58,771 nucleotides of DNA, taken from positions 1 through 58,771 of the forward strand of contig VGSZ01000005.1 of the NCBI GenBank assembly GCA_016874845.1, given 5' to 3'. This document shows positions 1 to 9,632 of this stretch, one piece after another (positions within the stretch are counted from its first letter, which is position 1; every line of letters starts with the position of its first letter). This DNA is from Deltaproteobacteria bacterium (GTDB lineage Bacteria > Myxococcota > UBA727 > VGSZ01). The notes beneath the pieces were generated by a model. The model had not been told where the DNA came from. It worked only from the letters and a program-made list of their open reading frames with translations, and did not search any database. The position numbers were made by a program, and so were the translations under genes.

Positions 1-1939
1 GCAGCTGCAACGGCGTCTCGCCCAGCAGTCGTCCCCCCGACGACACCTGACCCCACCCGCCGACGATCTCGACGTACACCGTGCCGACGGCAGCCGTCGT
101 CGTCGCCGTCGAGCCTGCCGGGCTTGCCGCCGGCGGTGGCGCTGCCGGGAGGGCCGCCGCCGCCGCCGCCGCTGCCGGTGACGGCAGCGCTGCCGTCGAG
201 GCGGCGGACGGCACCGTGGCCGCAGCCGACGGCGTGGCCGCCACCGCAAGAGCCGGGGCACCGGCCGAGGCCACGGTCAGGGCGCCGGTCGAGGACGTCG
301 CCGGGGTGACCAGCGACGCGCCGGCGCGCCCGTCGTCGTGGCCGGCGCTCGTCCTCGACGACGACGACATGACCTGCGACCCGCCGACGGCGAGGGCGCC
401 GACGGCGATGACGCCGGCGCCCACCGCCACGAGCCCGCGGCGGGCGGGCCGGGGTCGGGCGACGGCCGTCGCGCCCGTCGGCGTCGGTGGGGAGGGCGGC
501 GCGGCGTCCGGCTGGGGCGACCACGAAGGCGCCGCGCCCGGCGGCGCGGCCGCCGCCGAGACGGCGGTGCGCGTCACCGGGGTGCCGTCTTGGTCGAAGA
601 GCAGGCGGTTCACCTCGGCGATAAGGGCGCCGTCCTCGAGCGCGGTGAGCGCCGCTCCCGCGCGCGATCCCGTGCGCGGCGTCGGCCCCGAGCGTGGCTC
701 CCCGGCGGCGCCGCGGGCGACCACGGGCAGGGCGTCGTCGACGGCAGCGCGAGGATCGGGCAACGCGACGGTGGTGGCCACGGCCCGACCGGCCGGCGCG
801 CCGATGTTCGACGGCGCGGCCAGCGCGCCGCCGCTGTTGGTGAAGACCACCGACGCCGTCGCGCTGCCGTCGGCCTCGGTCGACGGCAGCAGGTCGCCGT
901 CGTCTGCCTCGCCAAGGACCGTGGCCGGCGCGGCCGCGACGAGGGATGGGGACAGCACCGCGTCGGCGCTGGCCACCTGCGTGCTGCGCAGCGGCTGGGG
1001 CGCGCCGCTGGCAGCGTCGACGATGCGCGGAAACAGCGCGCGGACGTCGGCGGTGGCCGGGTCGAGGGCGCCCGAGAACAGGAACCGTTGCAGCGCCTGC
1101 TCCATCGCCCGCAGATCGGGGAAGCGGTGGGCGGGGTCGAACGCCAGCGCCCGCAGCACGATGGCCTCCAGGGCGGGCGCCAGGTCGCGGCGCAGGCTCG
1201 ACGGCGGCGGCACGTCGTGGGCAAGGATGCGACGCAGGATCGACACGTCGTTGTCGCCGGCGAACAGCCGCGCACCACACAGCAGCTCCCACAGCACGAC
1301 GCCAAGCGCCCACTGGTCGAGGCGGTGGTCGAAGGCGCGGCCCTCGGCCTGCTCGGGACTCATGTAGCCGACCTTGCCCTTCACGATCCCCGTCGACGTG
1401 TGCGTCGCCCGCTCGGCGGCGCGGGCGATGCCGAAGTCGGCGACCTTCACCTCGCCGCTGCGGCTGACGAGGATGTTGTGCGGGCTGACGTCGCGGTGGA
1501 CGATGCCCAGCGGACGGCCGTCCTCGACGAGGGAGTGCGCGTGGTGCAGGCCGCGGCAGGCGTCGACACCCAACTGCACGACCTCGCCGAACGACAGCGG
1601 CAGGCCCTTCTTGCGGCTCGCCTCGGCGACGCGTCGCAGATCGGCGCCGTCGACGAATTCCATCGCCAGGTACAGCGTCGCGCCGGAGTCTTCTTCGACC
1701 TCGCCGAAGTCGAAGACCTGCACGACGTTGCCGTGCTGCAGCTTCGCCGCCGTCTTCGCCTCGTCGCGGAACATCGTCACGAACTCGGCGTCCTCGAGAA
1801 AATTGGGCAGCACCCGTTTGATGCACACGCGCTTGCTGAACCCCTCGGTGGCCGTGCGCGCGCGGAAGATCTCGGCCATGCCGCCCATCGCGATGCGCTC
1901 TTCGAGCACGTACCGGCCGTAGGGTCGAGGAAAAGCCAC
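1..1939 (-). CDS. Ser/Thr protein kinase with C-terminal PEGA-like domain (3' end cut by window edge)
   Basis: Hanks-type kinase reading leftwards from a GTG at 1939 and running open for 646 codons off the window edge. Kinase landmarks: glycine-rich loop around residues 18-24, VCIK lysine near residue 41, HRDVSPHN near 148-154, DFG near 168-170, then GYMSPEQ. A long Ala/Pro/Ser/Thr linker follows, then one probable membrane segment (about 20 residues coded near 430-490) and a C-terminal stretch with GGWGQV, GGRLLGETPLQL, typical of a PEGA domain. This gives a cytoplasmic kinase tethered to the membrane with an outside sensor or anchor. It lies 37 bp downstream of another kinase on the same strand, so the two are probably co-transcribed. 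The GTG start is inferred from where the conserved fold begins. The substrate is unknown. Confidence 0.85.
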   Translation of the reverse strand, partial: MAFPRPYGRYVLEERIAMGGMAEIFRARTATEGFSKRVCIKRVLPNFLEDAEFVTMFRDEAKTAAKLQHGNVVQVFDFGEVEEDSGATLYLAMEFVDGADLRRVAEASRKKGLPLSFGEVVQLGVDACRGLHHAHSLVEDGRPLGIVHRDVSPHNILVSRSGEVKVADFGIARAAERATHTSTGIVKGKVGYMSPEQAEGRAFDHRLDQWALGVVLWELLCGARLFAGDNDVSILRRILAHDVPPPSSLRRDLAPALEAIVLRALAFDPAHRFPDLRAMEQALQRFLFSGALDPATADVRALFPRIVDAASGAPQPLRSTQVASADAVLSPSLVAAAPATVLGEADDGDLLPSTEADGSATASVVFTNSGGALAAPSNIGAPAGRAVATTVALPDPRAAVDDALPVVARGAAGEPRSGPTPRTGSRAGAALTALEDGALIAEVNRLLFDQDGTPVTRTAVSAAAAPPGAAPSWSPQPDAAPPSPPTPTGATAVARPRPARRGLVAVGAGVIAVGALAVGGSQVMSSSSRTSAGHDDGRAGASLVTPATSSTGALTVASAGAPALAVAATPSAAATVPSAASTAALPSPAAAAAAAALPAAPPPAASPAGSTATTTAAVGTVYVEIVGGWGQVSSGGRLLGETPLQL

Positions 1940-1976
1940 GATCCAGCGTACCAAGAAGCTCGCGGGGCAGCGGTCG

Positions 1977-3446
1977 TCACCGCGACGGCGGCGGCACCTG
2001 CATCAGGTCCGGCGTCACCTTCGTCGCTGGACGCGGCGCGCGCCGGCTGGCTCCGGGCGCTGCCGGACTCTCCGCGCGCGGCGGCACGGCGGGCGTCGTC
2101 GTTCCGGTGGACGGCGCCGGCTCCGCCGCCGGGATCGCCGGCATCGCTGGCGCCGCCGGCATTGCGGGCATCGCCGGCATCGCCGGCATTGCGGGCATCG
2201 CCGGCGTCGCCGGCGTCGTCGCGGTGGGGGGGCGGTCATCGCCGCGGCCAGCGAGCGTGCCGCCGACGGTGAGCGCGCTGGCCGCGAAGACGACGCCGAA
2301 GACGGCGGCGGCGATGAGTCGGCGCCGGCGCCTCGCGGCGGTCGCGTCGGCGGGCACGGACCCCGGCGCGACGGCGAGGACGTCGGAGGCCGCCGTCGCG
2401 GCCCCCTGGGGGATGCCCGCGGCGACGGCGACGGGTGGCGGCGTGCCCCGCGCGGCGAACGCCGTGATCGGCGTGCGCATGTCGGTGACCGTGCGGTAGA
2501 CGGGGCTGCCGTCGAGCTCATGCTCGCGGCCGTGCTCGAGACCGTCGGTGGGGAGCGTTGCCGTCGGTGCGTCGGCGAGCGCGGCGAGATGATCGAGCTC
2601 GCGCAGGAGCACCGCAGCGTCGGCGGGGCGCGCGTCGGGGGACTTCTCGAGCAGACGCAGCACGAGAGCGTCGACAGCAGGCGGCACCGCGGTGCACAGG
2701 CTGCTCGGCCGCGGCGGCGGGTCGCTGACGTGGCGCATCGTGAGCGCGAAGGGGCTCGGCGCCTCGAACGGCCGCGCGCCGGTGAGCATCTCGAACCAGG
2801 TGACGCCGACGCCGTAGAAGTCCGAGCGCGGGTCGTCGCCGGCGAGGCCGAGCACGACCTCGGGGGCGATGAAGCCCGGCGTGCCGACGACGAGCCCGGT
2901 GCCGGTCATCGTCATGCCCTCGGGCAGGGCGGTGTGCTTGGCGACGCCAAAGTCGAGCAGCTTCACGAGCGGTGCGTCGCCGGGCGCGCCAGGCACGAGG
3001 AAGACGTTCTCGGGCTTGACGTCGCGGTGGATGAGCCCGAGCGCGTGGGCGGCCCCCAGCGCGGCGACGACGCCGCGCACCATGGGCAGCGACGCGCGCC
3101 ACGACAGCGGCCCGCGGCCCCGCACGAGCTGCTTCACCGTGTGGCCTTGCAGCAGCTCCATCGTCATCCACAGCGCGTCGTCAGCGACGCCGGCGTGGTA
3201 GAAGGTGACGACGTTGTCGTGCTGCAGCGCGCGCAGGGCGTCGACCTCGCGGAAGAAGCGCGCGCGGGCCTCGGCGTTGTCGGCGAGCGTCTGCTTGACG
3301 ACCTTCAGCGCCACGCGCCTGCCGTCTTGCAGATCGTCGGCGACGTAGACGGCACCCATGCCGCCCGCACCGAGCTCGCGCAGGCGGCGGAAGCGACCGG
3401 CGAAGGGTGCGTCCGACGGAGGATCGGCGGCGACGGGCTCGGTCAT
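1977..3446 (-). CDS. Ser/Thr protein kinase, membrane-anchored, with Ala-Met-Pro repeat tail
   Basis: 489-residue Hanks-type kinase. The glycine-rich loop GAGGMGAVY lies at about residues 26-34, the ATP lysine at 48 in VALKVV, HRDVKPEN at 140-147 and DFG at 165-167. Activation and peptide-binding segments follow (VVGTPGFIAPE). A single membrane span (IAAAVFGVVFAASALTVGG) comes after Arg-rich residues, then a periplasmic tail of repeated A-M-P units (coded about 2136-2220) and a Pro/Ala end. The ATG at 3446 was preferred because the kinase fold starts shortly after it; an in-frame start at 3536 would add 30 Arg-rich, poorly coding residues. There is no clear Shine-Dalgarno. It is followed after 37 bp by the second kinase gene, suggesting a two-kinase operon. 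Confidence 0.88.
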   Translation of the reverse strand: MTEPVAADPPSDAPFAGRFRRLRELGAGGMGAVYVADDLQDGRRVALKVVKQTLADNAEARARFFREVDALRALQHDNVVTFYHAGVADDALWMTMELLQGHTVKQLVRGRGPLSWRASLPMVRGVVAALGAAHALGLIHRDVKPENVFLVPGAPGDAPLVKLLDFGVAKHTALPEGMTMTGTGLVVGTPGFIAPEVVLGLAGDDPRSDFYGVGVTWFEMLTGARPFEAPSPFALTMRHVSDPPPRPSSLCTAVPPAVDALVLRLLEKSPDARPADAAVLLRELDHLAALADAPTATLPTDGLEHGREHELDGSPVYRTVTDMRTPITAFAARGTPPPVAVAAGIPQGAATAASDVLAVAPGSVPADATAARRRRRLIAAAVFGVVFAASALTVGGTLAGRGDDRPPTATTPATPAMPAMPAMPAMPAMPAAPAMPAIPAAEPAPSTGTTTPAVPPRAESPAAPGASRRAPRPATKVTPDLMQVPPPSR

Positions 3447-3592
3447 CGTGGGCGCCAGCGTAGCAGGCTGCCGAGAGTGGCCCTCTACTCGCTCGTCCAG
3501 CGCCCTGCGCGAGAGCCGATCCGCACCGCGGACCAAGCCCGGCGCGCCGGCGTGGCGCCCGCTGCGTCCGTCCTACGACCTCGGCGTACGCG

Positions 3593-6500
3593 TCAGCGTG
3601 TCCGTGACCACGTCAGACGGACGTCCGTGGGCTCCTCGTAGTAGGAGTCGACGCCGACGAAGATCGTCCGGGCGGCGCCGGCGGGTGGGACGGTGATCGT
3701 CTCGGCGTCGCCGCCGAAGCCACGGTCGCTGCCGGCGACGCAGGCGTTGGCCGCCGGCGGACAGCCGGTGAAGGCGTACAGTGAGATGTCGGTCGTGCTC
3801 GGTTCGTTCCCTTGCCCGACCGGCGTCGCCGTCAGCGTCGCGCCCTCGCCGGCGGCGAGGGCGAGCGCATAGAACGCGTCAGGCCCCGTCGAAGAGTAGC
3901 CGGTGCAGGCCCCGATCTGGTCGACGTCAACGTCGTCGGCGCGCCCGAAGAGCGTGACGGCCTCCTCGCCGCCGTCGCCGGTCAGCGGCAGCGCGCTGGT
4001 GCACCGGTCGCCGCGCTCGCCCTGGATGGCGATCGTGACCTGCACGTCGTCGTGCTCGCTCGGCGACGGCCCGATGACGAGGGCGGTCGGTCCCGTGGGG
4101 CCGCCCTCAGCCACGAGCCGCACCGAGAACGCCAGCCGCTCGACGGTGGCCGTGCCGATCGGCGGGCCAGGCCGCCCGTCGGCGGTCAACCCGTGCACCG
4201 CGACGTCGATGTCGCTGTCGAATTGACCGTCGACCTCGACGAGGAGGCGGCGCTCACCGCTCCAGTCCGGCAGCGGGATCACGTCGGCGTCGGTCGGGAA
4301 GCAGAGGCTGCGCCGCGTCGCGAGCTCCGCCCCGGTCGCAGGCGGCCCGGCCGGCCGGCTGCGGTCGTCGAGCGCGGCGACCAGCGAGTCACCCTCGTCG
4401 AGGGTGCAGCCCGACTGGACCGCCAGGCGCCACCGGGTCGTCGTCGCGGCGGTGGCCTCGGGCGGGGCCGACAGCGTCAGCACGTAGGCGCCGCGGGCGA
4501 GCTCGTCGTCGAGCGCGAGGGACGCCGACGCCACGGCGGCGATGACCGCCTGTCCGGCGCTCGCGCTCGCCGGCTCGTCGAGCGTGGCGGCCCGCACGAC
4601 CAGCGCCGACGGCGACAGGCCGGTCAACAGCACGTCGAGCGGACCGCCGCCGTGCTGGTAGAGCCGCTGGTCGACGTCGCCGGCGCAGAGCACACCCTCG
4701 CCGAGGGCGACCCAGTCGTCACCCTCGAGGTCTTCGCTGACCGACAGCGGCCGCGCGCCCTGCTCGTCGTCGTCGCCGGGGTCGGCGGCGTCGGGCGTAC
4801 AGCTCGCCTGCACCGGCTGCGCGCGCAGCTGCAACTCGAAGGGCAGGAACGGCCGCTCAGGCTCCGCCGCATCAAAGTCCTGCGCTTCGACGACGACGTA
4901 CAGCGTGCCGGCGTTGACCGCGGCGAGGCTGAGCGCCGGCAGCACGCCGGCTTGCGAGTCGGCGCAGGCGAGGTCGTTGCGCTTCAGCGCGCAGTCGCCG
5001 GTGAACGCCCAGAGGTTGAACCGGTAGGCGTCGTCGCTGAGGTTCAACGACGCGAGGGTGATCTCCACGTCGGCGTCAGCCGCGAGGGTCACGGCAAGGA
5101 CCGCCTCGACGCGGTCGGCGTCGCTGACCTCGCACCGCAGCGTGCGCAGCCGGTCCTGCTGGCTGACGACGGTCCCCGTGACCGTGACCGTCGTTCCGTC
5201 GACGGGCAGCGACACCGTCGTGGTGACCGGGCACTCGCCGCTGCGGTCGCGCGGTGCGGCGCGGAAGCCCCGCGGCACCCGCTCGAGCAGCGCCGCTGAG
5301 CGTCCCTCGCCATCGATGACCAGGGCCCGGTCGGCGTCGAGGGCGACGGCGACGAGCGCAACCGGCGACCACGGCACCTGCGGCCCCGCGACAGCCGGCG
5401 TCGACGGCGACAGGAACGACGTCGCCGACGACGGCGCCGCGCAGTCGCGATCGAGGCAGCCGCCGAGCACCGCCACCATCCCGGCGAAAGGCGCGACCGC
5501 CGGGCGCACGAGGGCGCGATCGAGCGCGGTGGACGTCACCGCGAGGGTCGCGGCGTCGACGAACTCGACGAGTGCGCTCGGTGCGTCGTCGACCAGACCG
5601 CCCGCGACGATGGCCACGCCGGGCAGGGCGCCAAGGGTCACCGACGAGCGTTCGGCCACTGTCACCGCAGCGACGCTCTCGATCCGGCCATGCACAAACG
5701 CAGCAAGCGGCCGCTCGGGGGGCTCGGAGCGATCGAAGCCATGGACGAACGTGAGGCCGGCAGGCTCGGCGGCGGGGATGCCGATGGCCCGGCCCGCCGC
5801 CGACACCGCGGGCACTGCGGAGGGGAAGAGCGACAGGGGACTCTGGGCCTCACAGTCACGATCGATGCAAATGCAGACCGGGGCGCGGTCGATCGGGGAG
5901 CCGATCGGATCGACGCAGACGAAGCCCGGCGGGCACCCCACAGCGCAGGGCGGGGCACTGGCGACGAGCAGGAATGACCCGTCCGAGGAGCTTGGGTGGA
6001 CGACGAACGTGTCGGGACCCGAGGCGATGAGCGACGGCCTCACCTCGAGCGCTCGGTCGTAGGAATCCACGCGTGAAAACTGTTGCAGCCGAAGGCCACT
6101 GGCGGTCGACAGGTGCCAGACATCCATGCTGCCTGAGTCGTCGTTACCCACCACGAGGCCGCCGCCCTCGACGGAGGCGACGACCGCGGTCAAAGAGACA
6201 CTCGCTTCGAAGTCTCGCATCGCCCATTGCTCGGTGCGCGGGTCGAAGACCTGCAGACCGGGCTTCACGGAGTCCGGCGGCTGCTCGTCCGTAAACACCG
6301 CGAGCCCATCCACGAGAGCCACCGACGGGTTGTCCACGGCGAACGGCAGCGGCGCCACCGGCCGGAACCCGACGCACGTCGCCTCGTCGAACGGCACGTA
6401 CCCCACCGGACAATCGATGCGCGTCGCCGTGACGACGAACCGCCCGGGGTCGCCTGCGGGCGGCGTGCCGTGCACGACCACCGCCCACGTGCCCGCCGCG

Positions 6501-7009
6501 AGGCGCGGCACCCGCACCGTCGCCGAGCAGCCGTCGTCGTCGTCGCGGCACGACGAGCGCTCGCCGCAGGCGCCGTCGTCGTCGCAGGCGCCGTCGCGCG
6601 CGCGCCGCAACTCCACCGATACCGCGAAGGTGGCGTTGACGGTCACCTCCACGCCGCTGTCGTCGTCAAGGTTCAGCGCGAACACCACGCTGTGCGTCCC
6701 CGGGGCGTCGCACCCCGTCGCCGGCGTCACCCGCGCGGCGTCGCCAAACGTCGACGCCGCGCGCAGCAGCACCGCGTCGTCGCCCCCGTCGGGCGCGCGC
6801 CACGGCACCGGCTCGGCGCAGCTGCCGCCGGCATCGGTGGCGGCGCGCACGGGCACGCAGCGATCGTCGACGCACACGGGCGCGTCCTCGCCACATCCGG
6901 AGTCGTCCCCGCAGCGGCGCCCGAAGCTCGGCTCCGTCGAACAGCCACCCACAAGGACGGCGACGCAGACGAGCACCACCACGACCAGGGACCACGGTGC
7001 GCGCGTCAC
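3593..7009 (-). CDS. large predicted surface lipoprotein, unknown function
   Basis: 1138-residue predicted lipoprotein. The N-terminus is a hydrophobic signal ending in VGGC (lipid Cys at residue 23), followed by a short Cys-rich patch (CGDDSGCGEDAPVC). The rest is acidic and beta-rich, with several segments such as AGTWAVVVHG and GTLYVVVEA that resemble bacterial pre-peptidase C-terminal domains, plus a Kelch/beta-propeller-like middle (VPFAGMVAVLGGC type phrases). No catalytic motif was recognised. The GTG start at 7009 overlaps the TGA of the upstream gene as GTGA (4 bp), which both fixes the start and argues for translational coupling. Longer in-frame starts inside the upstream gene are rejected because they code only Arg-rich sequence. 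Probably anchored to a membrane and exposed; function not known. Confidence 0.8.
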   Translation of the reverse strand: MTRAPWSLVVVVLVCVAVLVGGCSTEPSFGRRCGDDSGCGEDAPVCVDDRCVPVRAATDAGGSCAEPVPWRAPDGGDDAVLLRAASTFGDAARVTPATGCDAPGTHSVVFALNLDDDSGVEVTVNATFAVSVELRRARDGACDDDGACGERSSCRDDDDGCSATVRVPRLAAGTWAVVVHGTPPAGDPGRFVVTATRIDCPVGYVPFDEATCVGFRPVAPLPFAVDNPSVALVDGLAVFTDEQPPDSVKPGLQVFDPRTEQWAMRDFEASVSLTAVVASVEGGGLVVGNDDSGSMDVWHLSTASGLRLQQFSRVDSYDRALEVRPSLIASGPDTFVVHPSSSDGSFLLVASAPPCAVGCPPGFVCVDPIGSPIDRAPVCICIDRDCEAQSPLSLFPSAVPAVSAAGRAIGIPAAEPAGLTFVHGFDRSEPPERPLAAFVHGRIESVAAVTVAERSSVTLGALPGVAIVAGGLVDDAPSALVEFVDAATLAVTSTALDRALVRPAVAPFAGMVAVLGGCLDRDCAAPSSATSFLSPSTPAVAGPQVPWSPVALVAVALDADRALVIDGEGRSAALLERVPRGFRAAPRDRSGECPVTTTVSLPVDGTTVTVTGTVVSQQDRLRTLRCEVSDADRVEAVLAVTLAADADVEITLASLNLSDDAYRFNLWAFTGDCALKRNDLACADSQAGVLPALSLAAVNAGTLYVVVEAQDFDAAEPERPFLPFELQLRAQPVQASCTPDAADPGDDDEQGARPLSVSEDLEGDDWVALGEGVLCAGDVDQRLYQHGGGPLDVLLTGLSPSALVVRAATLDEPASASAGQAVIAAVASASLALDDELARGAYVLTLSAPPEATAATTTRWRLAVQSGCTLDEGDSLVAALDDRSRPAGPPATGAELATRRSLCFPTDADVIPLPDWSGERRLLVEVDGQFDSDIDVAVHGLTADGRPGPPIGTATVERLAFSVRLVAEGGPTGPTALVIGPSPSEHDDVQVTIAIQGERGDRCTSALPLTGDGGEEAVTLFGRADDVDVDQIGACTGYSSTGPDAFYALALAAGEGATLTATPVGQGNEPSTTDISLYAFTGCPPAANACVAGSDRGFGGDAETITVPPAGAARTIFVGVDSYYEEPTDVRLTWSRTR

Positions 7010-8229
7010 GGTACGACCTCCTCGGTCTGCGTCAGCGCCAGCCACACGCCGCCGGCCAGCGCCCCGCCGCCGCCGAGCGCGAGCACGGCGCCAGCCACGA
7101 GCGCCGTCGCGCCGCTCCCCCACGCCGCGCTCGCCTGATCGAGCTCGTCGCGGCGGCCGTCGACGTCTTCGAGCGCCTGGCCGGGATCGACGCGATAGCC
7201 CGCGCGGCTCTCGTCGACGGCGTCGACGGCGGCCGACAGGCGCAGCCACGACTGCACGCCGAGGCCGACGAGCGCGACGCCGCCAAGAGCGGCGGCGCCG
7301 CCGGCGGAGGCGACGCCAGTGCCCAGGGCCGGCGCCGGCCGGCGCGTGATGGCGCAGGTGCGCTCGCAGCCGTCGCCGTCCGTGTCATTGCCGTCGTCGC
7401 AGCGCTCGCCCGCCGTGACGATGCCATTGCCGCAGGCGGTGACGACGCAGCCGTGGTCGCAGCCGTCGCCGTCGCGGTCGTTGCCGTCGTCGCACTGCTC
7501 ACCGGCGGTGCGCACGCCGTTGCCGCAGGCGGTGGCGACGCAGCCGCGGTCGCAGCCGTCGCCGTCCTTGGCGTTGCCGTCGTCGCACTGCTCGCCGGCG
7601 GTGACGACGCCGTTGCCGCAGGCGGTGACGCTGCAGTCGTGGTCGCAGCCGTCGCCGTCGATGGCGTTGCCGTCGTCGCACTGCTCGCCGACGGTGACGA
7701 CGCCGTTGCCGCAGGCGGTGACGCTGCAGTCGTGGTCGCAGCCGTCGCCGTCGATGGCGTTGCCGTCGTCGCAGCGCTCGCCCTGCTGCAAGAACCAGTC
7801 GCCGCACGACGGCGGCAGCGGGCAGGACATGCCCGGACCCTCGCGCACCATGGTGGCGAAGACCTCGTCGACGCGGCGTCGGATCGTGGTCTTGCGCTCG
7901 TGGTCGGGGTAGCGGGTCTGGGCGAGGCGGTACTGGTCGAGGGCGCGGGCCCGGTCGCTGGCGGCGTAGGCGACCTCGGCGGCGTTGTAGACGGCGTAGG
8001 GCGATGGCCAGCGCGCGTCGAGGGCGAGGAACGCCGCCAGCGCCCGGCACCAGTCGCGGGCCTCGACGGCGCCGACGGCGACGCCGACCAGCGCCGGCGG
8101 CGGGGCCGACATCGTCTGCGTCGCCGGGGCGGTCGGGGCGGCCGGGGCGGCGCGCGCCTCGGGGGACCCGGGGAGCAGCGCGGCGACGAGCACGGCGACG
8201 GCAGGCAGGGTGACGACAGGGACGCGCAC
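7006..8229 (-). CDS. DUF4215 / myxobacterial cysteine-repeat protein with TPR-like N-domain
   Basis: 407-residue exported protein. A signal peptide (about 27 residues, ending EARA) precedes a helical, TPR-like domain (PYAVYNAAEVAYAASDRARA). Five tandem 31-residue cysteine repeats follow, of the form CGNGxxTxGEQCDDGNxxDGDGC, coded at 7342-7806 with a 93-bp period. This is the DUF4215 or myxobacterial disulfide repeat. The C-terminus has two hydrophobic segments, suggesting membrane anchoring. The repeats need oxidising conditions, so the protein is extracytoplasmic. GTG at 8229 is chosen because it puts the signal peptide at the N-terminus; a TTG at 8265 is possible. It is coupled to the downstream lipoprotein gene by a 4-bp overlap and is divergent from the surface operon at 8346. 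Confidence 0.82.
   Translation of the reverse strand: MRVPVVTLPAVAVLVAALLPGSPEARAAPAAPTAPATQTMSAPPPALVGVAVGAVEARDWCRALAAFLALDARWPSPYAVYNAAEVAYAASDRARALDQYRLAQTRYPDHERKTTIRRRVDEVFATMVREGPGMSCPLPPSCGDWFLQQGERCDDGNAIDGDGCDHDCSVTACGNGVVTVGEQCDDGNAIDGDGCDHDCSVTACGNGVVTAGEQCDDGNAKDGDGCDRGCVATACGNGVRTAGEQCDDGNDRDGDGCDHGCVVTACGNGIVTAGERCDDGNDTDGDGCERTCAITRRPAPALGTGVASAGGAAALGGVALVGLGVQSWLRLSAAVDAVDESRAGYRVDPGQALEDVDGRRDELDQASAAWGSGATALVAGAVLALGGGGALAGGVWLALTQTEEVVP
7342..7806 (-). repeat. five tandem 93-bp repeats coding DUF4215 cysteine repeats
   Basis: Five in-frame copies of a 31-codon unit inside the cysteine-repeat protein gene. Each copy keeps four cysteines and the GEQCDDGN and DGDGC signatures. 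The second copy is nearly identical to the first, so the array could expand or contract by recombination. Confidence 0.85.
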
Positions 8230-8345
8230 GGCAGCAGGATCGTCGAAAGACCGCGCGGGGTGCAAACGCGCCGGCGGGCGCGGTTCGCGGCGCGGGTCGC
8301 GACGGTGCGTTGACAGGTCCGACGGGTGGGCGAAACCACCGCTTC

Positions 8346-9569
8346 ATGCGCCCCGACGTCGTCGCCCTCTTCCGCGGTCTGCTCGCCACCGGCCTGGCCG
8401 CCGTCGTCGTCGTCGGGGTCAACGCCGGCTGCGACTACGTGCTCGCCGGGCCGCTGCTTGGGTACGAGAACGACGACGAGGCCTGCGTCGATCAGCGCGA
8501 CAACGACGCCGACGGCGCCGTCGATTGCGAGGACCCCGACTGCTGGATCTTCTCGAACCGCTGCGGCGAGCTGCCGAACGAGGACCGCGGCTTCGACCCC
8601 GAGGATAGCCTCGACGAGTGCACCGATCGCCTCGACACCGACGGCAACGGCTTCTTCGACTGCGAGGAATTCGGCTGCCAGGACATCCTCGAGCTGTGCT
8701 GCGTGCTCGAGTTCGACGACGCGTCCTGCTCCGACGGCGTCGATAACGACCGCGACGGCGACGTCGACTGCCAAGACCGCAGCTGCCGCACCGGCGCCTA
8801 CGTCACGGTCTGCGACGAAGGTACCGACGTCACCTGCGACGACGGCCGCGACAACGACGCCGACGGCGCCGCCGACTGCGACGACGACGACTGCGCCGAG
8901 GAGGCGCCGTGCCTGCCGGTGGTCGAGTCGGGCCCCGAGGACACCCTGGCGCGCTGCCAGGACGGCGGCGACAACGACGGCAACGGCTACAGCGATTGCG
9001 GAGACTTCTCCTGCTCGCAGTCCGACGACGAGCAGATCGCGCTGTACTGCGCCGAGCGCAGCGAGGACACCCTCGAGAAGTGCAGCGACGGCGAGGACAA
9101 CGACGGCAACGGCTTCGTCGACTGCGCCGACTTCAGCTGTAGCCAGTCCACCGACGAGCCCCTGTTCCTGTTCTGTCGCGAGCGCAGCGAGACGACGAAG
9201 GACAAGTGCAGCGACGGTGAGGACAATGACGGCAACGGCTTCGTCGACTGCGCCGACTTCAGCTGCACCGGCGAGGACGCCGATGAGGACGCGATCACCT
9301 ACTGCGACTCGGTGACCGAGCGCAGCCCCGCGAAGTGCAGCGACGACATCGACAACGACGGCAACGGCTTCATCGACTGCAGCGACAACGGCTGCCGCTT
9401 CTCGTCCGACCCGGCGGTGCTCGCCGTGTGCCGCGAGTCCGCCGACCCCGCCCACTGCGACGACGGCGAAGACAACGACGGCGACGGCTTCGTCGACTGC
9501 GCCGACTTCGACTGCGCCTACGACCCGGCGGTCACCGCCTGCGCCGGGCAGGCCCGCCCGTGCGAGTGA
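8346..9569 (+). CDS. lipoprotein with nine Cys/Asp-rich (DGxDNDxDGxxDC) repeats
   Basis: 407-residue predicted lipoprotein. A hydrophobic signal ends in VNAGC, with the lipid cysteine at residue 29. Nearly all the mature protein is a run of nine repeats of the form C-x-DG-x-DNDxDGxxDC-x-D-x-x-C, coded at 8484-9515. The Asp spacing resembles calcium loops of EF-hand or thrombospondin type-3 repeats, and the paired cysteines suggest disulfides, so a rigid calcium-binding surface stalk is likely (inference). The ATG at 8346 is preferred over an in-frame start at 8310 because it places the signal peptide correctly. First gene of a + strand surface operon: the next gene, 63 bp on, is a barrel protein carrying two of the same repeats, which suggests the two proteins act together. 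Confidence 0.83.
   Translation: MRPDVVALFRGLLATGLAAVVVVGVNAGCDYVLAGPLLGYENDDEACVDQRDNDADGAVDCEDPDCWIFSNRCGELPNEDRGFDPEDSLDECTDRLDTDGNGFFDCEEFGCQDILELCCVLEFDDASCSDGVDNDRDGDVDCQDRSCRTGAYVTVCDEGTDVTCDDGRDNDADGAADCDDDDCAEEAPCLPVVESGPEDTLARCQDGGDNDGNGYSDCGDFSCSQSDDEQIALYCAERSEDTLEKCSDGEDNDGNGFVDCADFSCSQSTDEPLFLFCRERSETTKDKCSDGEDNDGNGFVDCADFSCTGEDADEDAITYCDSVTERSPAKCSDDIDNDGNGFIDCSDNGCRFSSDPAVLAVCRESADPAHCDDGEDNDGDGFVDCADFDCAYDPAVTACAGQARPCE
8484..9515 (+). repeat. nine Cys/Asp repeats within the lipoprotein gene
   Basis: Nine copies of an approximately 21-residue module with variable spacers. Copies 6 and 7 are identical over the core KCSDGEDNDGNGFVDCADFS. The DNA is repetitive enough to be a recombination or assembly hazard. 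Two further modules occur in the adjacent barrel gene near 9800-9970. Confidence 0.85.
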
Positions 9570-9632
9570 GCCGCGTCGTTGCCGCGCTCAGCCGCCTCTT
9601 CTTTCGCCCGTCTCCCCCCCGAGGAAGTCCCC

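Noticed and set aside
81..2272. Long plus-strand open frames over the two kinase genes
   Set aside because: They lie antisense to clear kinase sequence, are Arg/Ala/Gly-rich, and arise from high GC with few stop codons.
7342..9515. CRISPR-like regular repeats
   Set aside because: The repeats are in frame, code Cys/Asp modules and lack unique spacers, so they are protein repeats.
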